Shown: piece by piece, positions 26,897-37,150 of the stretch
Position numbering within the stretch: position 1 is the stretch's first letter
Layout of the letters: each line of letters opens with the position of its first letter
Assembly (NCBI GenBank): GCA_023229685.1
Contig: JALNYT010000001.1
Coordinates: 186,001 to 250,000, forward strand
From: Sulfuritalea sp.
Lineage (GTDB): Bacteria > Pseudomonadota > Gammaproteobacteria > Burkholderiales > Rhodocyclaceae
Direction: 5' to 3'
DNA: 64,000 nucleotides
The notes under the pieces: generated by a model
What the model saw: only the letters and a program-made list of their open reading frames with translations
Database searches by the model: none
Told to the model about the DNA's origin: nothing
Position numbers and translations under genes: made by a program

Positions 26897-27526
26897 CTAG
26901 GGGTGGGTACCGGCCGTCGGCCGCGGCAGCGACAGCCCGCGAATGACCCCCGCAATGCTGCGCCAGAGTATCGGCAGCAGCCAGACGATCAATGCAATCT
27001 GAAACAGCAGCAGCGCCAGCGTCAGCCACGGATGGGCAAACATCAGCCACAAGCCGGTGAGAGCCACAAGATCCTCGCCGGACGATGCGGCAATGTTGGT
27101 AAATGGCTCGGGCGAGGCATTGATCATGGCGCGCGCGCCCGCCTTGGTGAAGTGGGTGCCGGCCGCCAGGGTGCCGCCCAGAATTGCCATCGCGGTCTGC
27201 CATTCGACCCCCTGACCGCCGAATACCATTGCCGCCAGCGCCGCGCCGGCAGGAATGCGGACAAAGGTATGGACCGTGTCCCAGACGGAGTCGAGCAGCG
27301 GGATCTTGTCGGCAAAGAATTCCACGACCAGCATGAGTCCGGCAGCACCCAGCACCCATGGCTGCTCAAGCAGGCGCAGTCCCTCCGGCAGGACTATCCA
27401 GCCCAGGCGGCCGGCCAGACCGACGACGAACAGGCTCGTATAGAGGCGAAAGCCCGAGGCCCAACCAAGCCCCGCCGCCAAGGCCAGGAGCCCGGCAAAG
27501 TCCAGCGGCAAATGGGTGAAATCCAT
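26897..27526 (-). CDS. DUF4126 family membrane protein
   Basis: A 209-residue membrane protein with about five helices. GLGWASGFRLYTSLFVVGL and the later FFADKIPLLDSVWDTVHTF segment are typical of DUF4126, a widespread family of unknown function. It lies 26 bases upstream of the heme A synthase-like gene on the same strand and may be cotranscribed. Confidence 0.82.
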   Translation of the reverse strand: MDFTHLPLDFAGLLALAAGLGWASGFRLYTSLFVVGLAGRLGWIVLPEGLRLLEQPWVLGAAGLMLVVEFFADKIPLLDSVWDTVHTFVRIPAGAALAAMVFGGQGVEWQTAMAILGGTLAAGTHFTKAGARAMINASPEPFTNIAASSGEDLVALTGLWLMFAHPWLTLALLLFQIALIVWLLPILWRSIAGVIRGLSLPRPTAGTHP

Positions 27527-27566
27527 GATCGATACTCCGCATTCAAGCGATACTCACAAGGCTCCA

Positions 27567-27794
27567 CTATAGCCCTTGAGGGAAATACCTCAAGCCGTCA
27601 GCGCGCACCGCCTGCAGGCAGGCCGGACACAGACAGCTAGCCGCCGGCGCGCCCTCGTCGGCTGTCGCGGGAATCGGCAGCAGGGGTGGCAGCGCCGCGC
27701 ACCAGCACTCCTGGTCGCCACCTTCCATGCCGCAGCGAAACTTCGCGCCACATTGCGGACAAACGTTGGTGACAACCTCAGGCGCAATGCTCAT
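27567..27794 (-). CDS. Small cysteine-rich CWC-family zinc protein
   Basis: A 75-residue protein with cysteines spaced as in the Cys_rich_CWC family: CPQCGAKFRCG, then the eponymous CWC in QECWCAALPP, then CLCPACL. It probably binds one or two zinc ions; function is unknown. The ATG at 27794 gives the compact family length. It heads the DUF4126-heme A synthase run after a 40-base gap. Confidence 0.8.
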   Translation of the reverse strand: MSIAPEVVTNVCPQCGAKFRCGMEGGDQECWCAALPPLLPIPATADEGAPAASCLCPACLQAVRADGLRYFPQGL

Positions 27795-28032
27795 GGCGTA
27801 CCCTCGCTGCCGAAACGCCGGCACGCGAAACGCGGTAGGTCGGGGCGCAGTGCGTTCGGCCCGGCTTGACGATCCAGTTCCATGGAACCCATTTTCACCC
27901 AGGATGACTGACCTCGGCAAACTGTAAGAAATGTAGAGGCCGGCAGGCGGCACAGGTTTCACTGCAGTGTGTACTCGAACGGAAGCCAGGGAGTAGCATG
28001 CCGAATCAGGTAAGCCCTAAAGGAGATCAATC

Positions 28033-28395
28033 ATGAGTTTTCTTGAAACAGTGCTCGGTCCGAAATCGAAATACGACAAGAGCCTGCCCTATACCTATGA
28101 AGCCAGGCTGCGCATATTCGAGGAGAGCGACGAATACAAGTCCTACTTCTCCGACACCATCTGCGGCCTGGTTGAATACCTGGACCGGAACAACATACCG
28201 CCCGATGGAGTGGAAATCTTCGAGGTCTACCTGGAGCAGGAAGCTCCCATCGATGCCAGCTTCTTCACCACGTCCGACCGACAATGGCTGTTCAAGCCGG
28301 ACATCTGCCGTGCCTTCCAGAAACATTACCCGGGGCACATACAGGACAAGACCTGCTCATTCAAGGACAGAGCGCGCGCCGGCATCGGCCCCTGA
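28033..28395 (+). CDS. Conserved hypothetical protein, 120 aa
   Basis: A soluble 120-residue protein with an excellent ribosome-binding site (AAGGAGATCAATC before the ATG). Visible features are SLPYTYEARLRIFEESDEYK at the start, several aromatic and acidic residues, and a C-terminal DKTCSFKDRARAGIGP. I recognise no characterised domain; the gene has normal composition for the window and stands alone between the CWC gene, read the other way, and a secreted unknown. Confidence 0.72.
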   Translation: MSFLETVLGPKSKYDKSLPYTYEARLRIFEESDEYKSYFSDTICGLVEYLDRNNIPPDGVEIFEVYLEQEAPIDASFFTTSDRQWLFKPDICRAFQKHYPGHIQDKTCSFKDRARAGIGP

Positions 28396-28547
28396 AAATG
28401 TTTTTCGGATATCTGCCGTCCGCTCCAACAAAATGATTCGAGGACGCATGGATTCCCGCTCCCTTGTTCCAAAGGCACCCAGGGCACCGCGATGTTTAGT
28501 TCTGCCTGCTCAGTCCGACTGACCTGATGTCTGGCGGGGCAACTGAA

Positions 28548-29450
28548 ATGAATCAGCGTTTGCGGTCCAGGTCGCCGGGCTGGTTGATATGCCTGCTGCT
28601 GATCTGCCTCGCAGATGTCACCTGCGCCGCTGCGCCAAAGACGGATCCAGCGACGGCACTGCGCGAACGATATGCGTCCCTGGAACAACAGCTGCGGTCA
28701 AATCAGTTCGGACAGCCGCTGGCTCTCGAATCCACTGAAACCTCAGACCGCGTGCAGGGTGACATCCACGCGATCGTCAATTACCCGTTGGGCATGGTCG
28801 GCGCTGGTCTTGGCAATCCGGATCACTGGTGCGACGTGATGCTGCTCCACCTCAACACGAAGTACTGTCATGCGGTGGCAGGACTTTCAGGCACCACACT
28901 GAAAGTAAATGTCGGTACCAAAAAGCCGGAAGAGCTGGCCGATTCAAAGCGCATTGAATTCAAATTCAACGCCGCCGTATCGACGCCGGACTATTTTGAA
29001 GTAGTCCTCGACGCCAAAGAGGGGCCGCTGGGCACCAGCGATTATCACATCCGACTTGAAGCCGTAGCGCTTCCGCAGGCCAAGACCTTCTTGCATCTGA
29101 CGTATTCATATACGATAAATCTTGTCGGACGGGTCGCCGTGATGACTTATCTCGGCACCATCGGCAGAAACAAGGTGGGGTTCACCTCGGTGGGCCCTCA
29201 AGTCGGCGCCCAAGCCGACTACATCGGCGGGGTGCGTGGTCTGGTGGAACGCAACACGATGCGTTATTACCTCGCCATCACCAGCTTTCTGGGAGCCATC
29301 GATCTGGCGCCGGAGACCCGGCTTGAACACCGGTTGCAGAACTGGTTTACGGCTGTCGAGCGCTACCCGCGGCAGTTGCATGAGATGGATCGGAAGGAAT
29401 ATCTCGAGATGAAGCGCGCCGAACATTTGCGGCAGCAGACAGATCGGTAG
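28548..29450 (+). CDS. Secreted protein of unknown function, 300 aa
   Basis: A hydrophobic signal sequence (PGWLICLLLICLADVTCAAA) ends near residue 29, predicting export. The mature part alternates beta strands (HIRLEAVALPQ, LHLTYSYTI) and ends in a charged helix. A histidine/cysteine segment NPDHWCDVMLLHLNTKYCHA may bind metal or form a disulfide. No family recognised. An ATG at 28527 is also possible as start; neither has a strong ribosome-binding site. Confidence 0.68.
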   Translation: MNQRLRSRSPGWLICLLLICLADVTCAAAPKTDPATALRERYASLEQQLRSNQFGQPLALESTETSDRVQGDIHAIVNYPLGMVGAGLGNPDHWCDVMLLHLNTKYCHAVAGLSGTTLKVNVGTKKPEELADSKRIEFKFNAAVSTPDYFEVVLDAKEGPLGTSDYHIRLEAVALPQAKTFLHLTYSYTINLVGRVAVMTYLGTIGRNKVGFTSVGPQVGAQADYIGGVRGLVERNTMRYYLAITSFLGAIDLAPETRLEHRLQNWFTAVERYPRQLHEMDRKEYLEMKRAEHLRQQTDR

Positions 29451-29527
29451 AAACCTTAAAGGCAGCTCCGGCAGCACATAACATCTGCTTACATGCTCCT
29501 TGGATCGAATCGTCTAAAATATTTCTC

Positions 29528-31126
29528 GTGAAAGCCTTCTTCCCCTCGAGCTTGTTCTCCTCACTCATCCCGTTCGTATTCGTCGGCGCCAAATGCGGAC
29601 GGCCAGGCCAGCGCCGCGGCGTTCCCGACCGACCGGGCAATCGGCGATCGCAGCGAGCCCGCGCGGACGCAATCGGGGACCGGAAGCCTCGCTTTCGCCT
29701 GTCATGTCCGGCTACCGTGCTACTCGCTTGCTGCGTCTTGTGCGCGAACCAGGCGGCACTGGCGGCCGGAGTCGCCGATCCCTTCGACACCAACGCGCTG
29801 CATGCGGCGGGGCCGGGCGATAGCGTCGGCGGCAACCTCAAGGCGACCTGCCGCACCAATGCGGGGAACGCACCCCTGACGCTGACCGAAGTGATCGACC
29901 AGGCCCTCTGCAACAACCCGCAGACCCGCCTCGCATGGGCCAATGCGCGAGCGCAGGCAGCCCTGGTCGGCGTTGCCGAGAGCGCCTATCTGCCGACGCT
30001 TTCAGCCACCGCAGGGCGCAGCCGCAACACCATCGACTCCGGTTCCAGCATCACCTACGACCAGACCACCATGGCCTTGTCGGCCAGTTACCTGCTCTAC
30101 GATTTCGGCGGCCGCGCGGCGACGCTGGACAATGCACGCCAACTCATGGCGGCGCTGGCCGCGACGCAGGACGCCACCCTGCAGTCCGTCTTCTTCGACG
30201 TCGTCCAGGCTTATTTCCAGCGCTTTGCCGCCGAGGCCGCGGTCGGCGCCGCGCGCGAGTCCGAACACGCCAGCCGGGAGAGCCTCAAGGCCGCGGAAGC
30301 CCGCTATCGCATCGGCACCGGAACGCCGGCGGACCGGCTGCAAGCGCAGACGGCGGCCTCACAAACCACGCTGACCCGCATCCAGGCCGAGGGCAACGCC
30401 CGGACCGCGCTCGGCATACTCGCCAACGCGATGGGCCTCGACGCCCAGGATGCACCCGCTCTTGCCCCGCCTGCCGATGCTGTGCCGGACCCCGCATTCG
30501 AGCGCAACCTCGGCGAACTGATTGCCGCAGCCAAGCGCGCGCGCCCCGATCTGATTGCCGCCGAAGCCCAGGTCAAGGCGGCGCAGGCCGGCATCGACGC
30601 CGCACGCGCAACCGGCATGCCGAGCATTTCGCTGAGTGCCGGCAACAGCTACAACGACAGCGACCTGAACCTGGCCGGGACGACGCGCGGCACCAGCATC
30701 GGCATCGCGCTGTCGATTCCCCTGTTCTCCGGCTTCAACACCACCTACCGCGTCCGCAGCGCCGAAGCGCAGCTGGAAGCCAGGACGGCGCAGCGCGAGC
30801 AACTGGCGAAGCAGGTCTCGCTGGACGTCTGGCGTAGCTACCATGCGCTGACGACCAGCATCGAGTCGGTGCGCGCCAGTGCGGATCTCGTCGCCAGCGC
30901 CCAAGCCTCGGAGAAGGTGGCGACCGGCCGCTACAAGGCCGGCGTCGGTGGCATCCTCGAACTGCTCAACGCCCAGAGCGCTCTTGCCGGCGCCCGCCAG
31001 CAACGCATCCAGGCACTGTACAACTGGCGCATCGCCAAGGCGGCGCTGGCCCAGTCCATGGGACAGATCGGCTTCGACCAGATCGAGTCCGCCACCACGC
31101 CATCGAAGAAAGCCCTTCCGCCATGA
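29528..31126 (+). CDS. TolC-family outer-membrane efflux protein
   Basis: The outer-membrane channel of the MacAB-type efflux operon that follows. From about residue 115 it shows the TolC repeat pattern (LTLTEVIDQALCNNPQTRLA), two structural repeats, and helices such as AERAARESEHASRESLKAAE-type coiled coils. The N terminus is odd: a GTG at 29528 gives about 60 basic, low-complexity residues before the real signal-like stretch ATVLLACCVLCANQAALA. No better in-frame ATG is present. The stop overlaps the next start (ATGA), so the operon is coupled. Confidence 0.85.
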   Translation: MKAFFPSSLFSSLIPFVFVGAKCGRPGQRRGVPDRPGNRRSQRARADAIGDRKPRFRLSCPATVLLACCVLCANQAALAAGVADPFDTNALHAAGPGDSVGGNLKATCRTNAGNAPLTLTEVIDQALCNNPQTRLAWANARAQAALVGVAESAYLPTLSATAGRSRNTIDSGSSITYDQTTMALSASYLLYDFGGRAATLDNARQLMAALAATQDATLQSVFFDVVQAYFQRFAAEAAVGAARESEHASRESLKAAEARYRIGTGTPADRLQAQTAASQTTLTRIQAEGNARTALGILANAMGLDAQDAPALAPPADAVPDPAFERNLGELIAAAKRARPDLIAAEAQVKAAQAGIDAARATGMPSISLSAGNSYNDSDLNLAGTTRGTSIGIALSIPLFSGFNTTYRVRSAEAQLEARTAQREQLAKQVSLDVWRSYHALTTSIESVRASADLVASAQASEKVATGRYKAGVGGILELLNAQSALAGARQQRIQALYNWRIAKAALAQSMGQIGFDQIESATTPSKKALPP

Positions 31127-32301
31127 ACCTGCGCCGACTGTTTGTGAACAAGTATTCGCTGCTGGGCGCACTGCTGCTGCTCGCCGCCGGCGGCTATCTC
31201 TACTGGACCAAAGGCCGCACGCCAGACGCCGAGGCGCGCTACCGCACCCAGGCCGTCGAGCGGGGCGACCTGACGCAACTGGCGTCCGCCAACGGCACGC
31301 TCAATCCGGTGGTGCTGGTCAATGTCGGCACCCAGGTTTCCGGTACGGTGAAGAAGTGGTACGCCGACTTCAACGATCACGTCAAGGAAGGCCAGAAGCT
31401 GCTGGAACTCGATCCGGCGATCTACCAGGCGCAGGTCAATCAGAGCACCGCCAGCCTCGCCAATGCGCGCTCGCAAAGGAAGCTCGCCGAGGCCAACGAG
31501 GCGCGGGCGCGCCAGCTGTTCAAGGAGGAGTACATCTCGCGCCAGGATCTGGATACGGCGCTGCAGGCGCTCGAAGCCTCGCGCGCGCAGGTCGCCGTTG
31601 TCGAGGCGCAGGTGTCCAGGGACCGGACCAATCTCGGCTATTCGGTGATACGTTCGCCGGTGACCGGTGTCGTCGTCTCGCGCGAAGTCGACGTCGGCCA
31701 GACGGTGGCGGCGAGCCTGCAAACACCGACGCTGTTCAAGATCGCCCAGGATCTGGCGAAGATGCAGATCGATTCGAGTTATGCGGAAGCCGATATCGGC
31801 AACCTCAAGGTCGGCCAGCAGGCCACCTTCCGCGTCGATGCCTTTCCCAACCGCAACTTCCAAGGTGTCGTGCGGCAGGTGCGGCTCAATCCGACCACGC
31901 AGCAGAACGTCGTCACCTATGACGTCGTGATTGCCGTGGATAACCCGGAACAGATTCTCATGCCGGGCATGACGGCCTACGTCAATATTCTTGTGGCGCA
32001 GCGCAAGGGTGCGCTGCTGGTGCCCAACGCCGCCCTGCGCTTTCGTCCGGTCGATGCCGGACCGCGCAACGAGAAACCGCAAGAGAACCGCAAGAACGGC
32101 AAGGGCAAGCCCGAGGGGCCGAGCGGTACCGTTTATGTCCTCGCCAACGGACAGCCGAAGCCGGTGCGCGTCGCGGTCGGCATCACCGACAACCGCATGA
32201 CCGAGATTGTCGGCGGCGACCTCAAGGAAGGCGATGCGGTGGTCGTCGAGGATCGTCAGCCGCCGGCCAAGGCGGGGGCACCCGGCATGAGGCTGTTCTG
32301 A
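31123..32301 (+). CDS. MacA-like periplasmic efflux adaptor
   Basis: A 392-residue membrane-fusion protein bridging the inner-membrane ABC pump and TolC. One N-terminal anchor helix (residues 12-28) is followed by a lipoyl half (VSGTVKKWYADFNDHVKEGQ), a helical hairpin about 95-165, the second lipoyl half (IRSPVTGVVVSREVDVGQTV), a beta barrel, and a C-terminal membrane-proximal domain. It overlaps the TolC gene by four bases and the ATPase gene by one. A Lys-rich insertion (ENRKNGKGKPEG) near residue 325 is unusual but harmless-looking. Confidence 0.9.
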   Translation: MNLRRLFVNKYSLLGALLLLAAGGYLYWTKGRTPDAEARYRTQAVERGDLTQLASANGTLNPVVLVNVGTQVSGTVKKWYADFNDHVKEGQKLLELDPAIYQAQVNQSTASLANARSQRKLAEANEARARQLFKEEYISRQDLDTALQALEASRAQVAVVEAQVSRDRTNLGYSVIRSPVTGVVVSREVDVGQTVAASLQTPTLFKIAQDLAKMQIDSSYAEADIGNLKVGQQATFRVDAFPNRNFQGVVRQVRLNPTTQQNVVTYDVVIAVDNPEQILMPGMTAYVNILVAQRKGALLVPNAALRFRPVDAGPRNEKPQENRKNGKGKPEGPSGTVYVLANGQPKPVRVAVGITDNRMTEIVGGDLKEGDAVVVEDRQPPAKAGAPGMRLF

Positions 32302-33035
32302 TGAGCGGCAGTCCCGATGCGGTCATCCGCATCGAGCAACTCTACAAGGAATACCTGACCGACGCCGGACCGGTACCGGTGCTCAAGGATGTTTCGGTGA
32401 CGGTGGAACCCGGCGAATTCGTCGCCGTGATGGGACCTTCGGGCTCGGGCAAATCGACCTTCATGAACATTCTCGGCTGCCTCGACGTCGCCACCAGCGG
32501 CCGTTATGTGCTCAACGGCCGCGACGTCGGGATGCTCGGCAGCGACGAACTCGCTCACCTGCGCAACCAGGTGATCGGTTTCGTCTTTCAGGGCTTCAAC
32601 CTGCTGCCGCGGGCCAACCTCGAAGACAACGTCGGTCTGCCGCTGATCTATCGCGGCGTGGCCCGCAGCGAACGTCTCGACCATGCGCGCGAAATGCTCG
32701 CCAAGGTGGGCCTCGGCGCCTACAACCGTTCCCGACCCAACCAGATTTCCGGCGGCCAGCAGCAGCGCGTCGCGATTGCCCGCGCATTGGTCAACCGGCC
32801 CAAGCTGATCCTCGCCGACGAACCTACCGGCAACCTCGACACCGCCACCAGCAAGGAGGTCATGGCGCTGTTCACCGAGCTCAACGAGCGCGACGGCATC
32901 ACCATCGTGCTCGTCACGCACGAGTCCGACATCGCCGCCAATGCCCACCGCCTGGTGCGTCTGACCGACGGCCGCGTGATTTACGACGGCCCGATCCAGC
33001 ACGCCGCGCCGGAGCACCTCGAGGCAACCTCATGA
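32301..33035 (+). CDS. MacB-type ABC transporter ATPase
   Basis: A 244-residue cytosolic ATPase of the LolD/MacB class. It has Walker A GPSGSGKST near residue 48, the signature ISGGQQQRVAIARAL near 150, and Walker B LILADEPTGNLD near 170. It powers the efflux complex with the permease encoded 115 bases on. In E. coli MacB, ATPase and permease are one chain; here they are separate genes, as in many bacteria. The start overlaps the adaptor stop as TGATG. Confidence 0.93.
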   Translation: MSGSPDAVIRIEQLYKEYLTDAGPVPVLKDVSVTVEPGEFVAVMGPSGSGKSTFMNILGCLDVATSGRYVLNGRDVGMLGSDELAHLRNQVIGFVFQGFNLLPRANLEDNVGLPLIYRGVARSERLDHAREMLAKVGLGAYNRSRPNQISGGQQQRVAIARALVNRPKLILADEPTGNLDTATSKEVMALFTELNERDGITIVLVTHESDIAANAHRLVRLTDGRVIYDGPIQHAAPEHLEATS

Positions 33036-33150
33036 CCACCCACCCCCCGGCCCCCGCCCCGCGGGCAGGGGCGACTACGGTTCAGCCGCGCGCAGCGCGG
33101 CATCCGGGTGTTGGCTTGCCGCCTCCGTGGGGCGGCCCGGCGGAGACGGC

Positions 33151-33159
<9 letters not shown>
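33036..33159 (+). repeat. Family C repeat between the MacB ATPase and permease genes
   Basis: A GC-rich stretch with short palindromes ends in GGGGCGGCCCGGCGGAGACG followed by GC and the permease ATG. The 3' end closely matches 41002-41031 (GGGGCGATCCGGCGAAGAC then ATGAC). It supplies the ribosome-binding site (GGAGA) and the start codon context of the permease gene, and interrupts an otherwise overlapping operon. Confidence 0.65.
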
Positions 33160-34371
<1,212 letters not shown>

Positions 34372-34383
34372 GACACTGACCTT

Positions 34384-34420
34384 GGCTGCCGGCGGCTTAC
34401 TCCACAGCTCGCCGGCAGCC
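34384..34420 (+). other. 11-bp perfect stem-loop after the efflux operon
   Basis: GGCTGCCGGCG at 34384-34394 pairs exactly with 34410-34420 around a 15-base loop. No T run follows, so a Rho-independent terminator is only possible, not clear. It separates the MacB permease from the CYTH-CHAD gene. Confidence 0.5.
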
Positions 34421-34461
34421 CCGATCGTGGATAATGAATCTTTTCCGTCGTCCAGAAGATC

Positions 34462-35973
34462 ATGGCTGAAGAAATCGAACTCAAGCTGGCGCTGGCAGAA
34501 GGCCATCAGGCGCGATTCCTGAGGCACCCGCTGCTGAAACAGGCGGCCGAGCGTCATGTCGACACGCTCGACAACATCTATTACGACACGACGGATCTCG
34601 CCCTGCATCGCCGTGGCATCGCCTTGCGCCTGCGCCGCAAGGGGCGCGACTGGCTGCAGACGGTCAAGCTGGCGGGACGGTCGGCCGCAGGCCTGAGCAG
34701 CCGGCCCGAGTGGGAAACGCCTTACGCCGGGCATTTCGACTTCTCGGGCGTTGACCAGCCTGAGGTGCGCGAATGGCTGGAAAAGCCCAAGCTGCTGGCT
34801 CGCATCGTACCCATTTGCGAAACCCGTTTCCGTCGCATCACGTGGAAATTTCCTGCTGCCCGCGGCGCCGTGCTGCTGACCCTGGATCGCGGCTGGATCA
34901 TTGCCAATGGTCGCCGGGAATCCATTTCCGAAGTGGAACTGGAGCTTGCCGGCGCACCGGTACACGCCATTTTCGGGCTCGCGGCGCAACTCGCGCAACG
35001 CGTGACCCTGACGCCGTCGGTATTGTCCAAGGCGGAGCGCGGCTATCGCCTGCACATCGGCGCGCCGCCGGTGCCGTTCAAGGCCGAAACCGTGCCGCTG
35101 AGCGCGGCAATGGCTCCGTTCGAAGCCTTCCGCCACATCGCCCTGTCCTGCCTCGAACACCTGCAGCAGAATCATCATGGTGCGCTGACCAGCGATGACC
35201 CGGAGTACATCCACCAGATGCGCGTCGCCACGCGCCGGCTGCGTGCCGCATTGAGACTTTTCGCCCCGGTACTGCCCGAGCATTTTGCCGAGCCTCTGCG
35301 CGCGCCGCTGTCCGCCTTGATGCAGCACCTGGGCCGCGCGCGCGACCTCGATGTGCTGCTCGCCGAAATTGCCAATCCGGTTCTCGCCGCGCTGCCCAAC
35401 GAGCCGCGGCTGCCGGCGCTTGCCGGCGACATCACCAACCGCCGCTACACGGCGCGCGCGCAGGCGATTGCCATGCTCGCGGCGCCGGACTACGGACGCA
35501 TGTTGCTGACCGCGCTCGAATGGATGCACGCCAAGGCGCCGGTGGATGCGGCATTGATCGTGCTGTTGAGCTTCGCCTCCGAACGCCTGAAACGCCTGCG
35601 CAACAAGGTACGGCGCCTGGCCGTGGCCGCCAGCATCGACGATCCGGCATCGCTGCACGCCCTGCGCATCGGCGTCAAGCGTCTGCGTTATGCGCTGGAG
35701 TTCTTTTCACCCCTGGCGTCGGAGCAGGCCTTGAGCCGTGTGCTGAAACAGCTCACCACGGTGCAGGACACGCTGGGCCAGCTCAACGACCTGTCCAATG
35801 CCGGAGCCATGCTGATGGATTGCGCCGGTGACGATCCCCGGCTGCGCGAGGCAGTGACGCTGATCGGCGGCTGGCATGGTCCCCACTACGCGAGCCTGCT
35901 GGCCGGCATGTCACGCGAGCTGGTGCGCCTGGCTCGGCTGCGCCTGCCAAAGCTGATCCATAGCGCCGCGTAA
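34462..35973 (+). CDS. CYTH and CHAD domain protein (inorganic triphosphatase-like)
   Basis: A 503-residue protein. The CYTH domain spans about 1-195, opening EEIELKLAL with the ExExK motif, and binds triphosphate and metal in a beta tunnel. The CHAD helical domain spans about 215-500 with HQMRVATRRLRAALRLF and the later repeat LHALRIGVKRLRYALEFF, whose conserved basic residues bind polyphosphate. The E. coli homologue YgiF is a triphosphatase. The next gene is sixA, suggesting a phosphate-linked pair. Confidence 0.93.
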   Translation: MAEEIELKLALAEGHQARFLRHPLLKQAAERHVDTLDNIYYDTTDLALHRRGIALRLRRKGRDWLQTVKLAGRSAAGLSSRPEWETPYAGHFDFSGVDQPEVREWLEKPKLLARIVPICETRFRRITWKFPAARGAVLLTLDRGWIIANGRRESISEVELELAGAPVHAIFGLAAQLAQRVTLTPSVLSKAERGYRLHIGAPPVPFKAETVPLSAAMAPFEAFRHIALSCLEHLQQNHHGALTSDDPEYIHQMRVATRRLRAALRLFAPVLPEHFAEPLRAPLSALMQHLGRARDLDVLLAEIANPVLAALPNEPRLPALAGDITNRRYTARAQAIAMLAAPDYGRMLLTALEWMHAKAPVDAALIVLLSFASERLKRLRNKVRRLAVAASIDDPASLHALRIGVKRLRYALEFFSPLASEQALSRVLKQLTTVQDTLGQLNDLSNAGAMLMDCAGDDPRLREAVTLIGGWHGPHYASLLAGMSRELVRLARLRLPKLIHSAA

Positions 35974-36027
35974 TACGTCCGTAACGCCAATGAGTTAGCC
36001 TTGGCACCCACCACAGGAGGCACGAAG

Positions 36028-36489
36028 ATGGACTTGATACTCTGGCGTCACGCCGAAGCCGAAGAAGGCGACGGCACCATCCCTGATCACAAGCGGCGCC
36101 TGACCGCGCGTGGTGAACGGCAGTCGAAGCAAGTGGCACGCTGGCTGCGCCAGCATCTGCCGCGCAAACGCAAGGTCCTCGTCAGTCCCGCCGAACGCAC
36201 CCAGCAAACGGCGCATGCACTGGACCTGCCCTACGAGATCGAGCCCAGGCTCGGCACCGGAGCGTCGGTGAGCGATGTGCTGACGGCCGCTGGCTGGCCC
36301 AACCAGAGTGGCGCGGTGCTGGTCATCGGGCATCAACCGACCCTGGGACGGGTCGCGGCGCAGCTGCTCGGGGGTGCGGAAGCCGACTGGTCGATCAAGA
36401 AGGGCGGCATCTGGTGGTTTTCCCGCCGTGCGCGCGACAACGAAACACAAACCGTGCTGCGCGCCGTCCTCAACCCCGATTTCGCCTGA
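36028..36489 (+). CDS. sixA: SixA-type phosphohistidine phosphatase
   Basis: A 153-residue histidine-phosphatase-superfamily enzyme. The catalytic LWRHAEAE is at residues 5-12 and the second histidine is in VIGHQPTLGR. SixA removes phosphate from phosphohistidines of two-component or PTS-type proteins. The ATG at 36028 follows AGGAGGCACGAAG, a strong ribosome-binding site, and gives the RHG motif at the expected place. It lies 54 bases after the CYTH-CHAD gene. Confidence 0.9.
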   Translation: MDLILWRHAEAEEGDGTIPDHKRRLTARGERQSKQVARWLRQHLPRKRKVLVSPAERTQQTAHALDLPYEIEPRLGTGASVSDVLTAAGWPNQSGAVLVIGHQPTLGRVAAQLLGGAEADWSIKKGGIWWFSRRARDNETQTVLRAVLNPDFA

Positions 36490-36529
36490 GTTCAGCACCT
36501 TGCCGCCTATGCCATATAGGTGGGATATC

Positions 36530-36592
36530 GATGACGGTTGCGAAAACGGCCGGGTTTTGATATTTTAGGTATCGATATTTTGATTATGCTAC
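36530..36592 (+). promoter_or_regulatory. AT-rich promoter/operator region of the MarR-family gene
   Basis: This stretch is strikingly AT-rich. It holds two direct GATATTTT repeats (36559-36566 and 36574-36581), an eight-base palindrome TATCGATA (36570-36577) and another GATATCGAT near 36534. TTGATA at 36557 could be a -35 box. MarR-family regulators usually bind palindromes overlapping their own promoter, so an operator here is likely but inferred. Confidence 0.5.
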
Positions 36593-36613
36593 GCCAACCT
36601 GAGCCTCCTCTTC

Positions 36614-37114
36614 ATGTCCAAGAAACCAGTTTCAGCCACTTCTGACACCGAAACGCGCGCCACGTCCGAACACGCGACCGACCTCCGGCTGTGGCTGCGC
36701 ACGCTGGCCTGCACCAACCTGATCGAAAATCAGATCCGCTCGCGCTTGCGCACCGAGTTCGACATTACACTGCCGCGCTTCGATCTGATGTCCCAGCTTG
36801 AACGCTCGCCACAGGGCCTCAAGATGGGGGAGTTGTCCAAACGCATGATGGTCACCGGTGGCAATGTGACCGGAATTACCGATCAACTGGTCGCCGAGGG
36901 GCTGGTTGTCCGCGAAGACAGTCCCAAGGACCGCCGTGCCTACATCGTCAAGCTTACGCCGGAAGGCCGTCGCAGCTTCCGCAAAATGGCCGAATCACAT
37001 GAAAAATGGATCGTCGAACTGCTCGGCGGGATGGACGAAGCGCAGCGCAGCCAGCTCTACGAGTTGCTTGCCCTGCTGAAAGCAAGCGCCGCCCGGGCTG
37101 CCGAAAAAAAGTGA
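36614..37114 (+). CDS. MarR-family transcriptional regulator
   Basis: A 166-residue winged-helix repressor-type regulator. The core DNA-binding part is about residues 55-120: SQLERSPQGLKMGELSKRMM, then GNVTGITDQLVAEGLVVRED and the wing DRRAYIVKLT. These are standard MarR positions. Ligand and targets are not known. The next gene, an alpha/beta hydrolase, starts 36 bases on and may be in the same unit. Confidence 0.9.
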   Translation: MSKKPVSATSDTETRATSEHATDLRLWLRTLACTNLIENQIRSRLRTEFDITLPRFDLMSQLERSPQGLKMGELSKRMMVTGGNVTGITDQLVAEGLVVREDSPKDRRAYIVKLTPEGRRSFRKMAESHEKWIVELLGGMDEAQRSQLYELLALLKASAARAAEKK

Positions 37115-37150
37115 TCTGAAACCCGGGGATCAAGACGCGGGGTTGCAGCA

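Noticed and set aside
34384..34420. Calling the stem-loop a firm terminator
   Set aside because: The stem is perfect but lacks any T tract on either strand.
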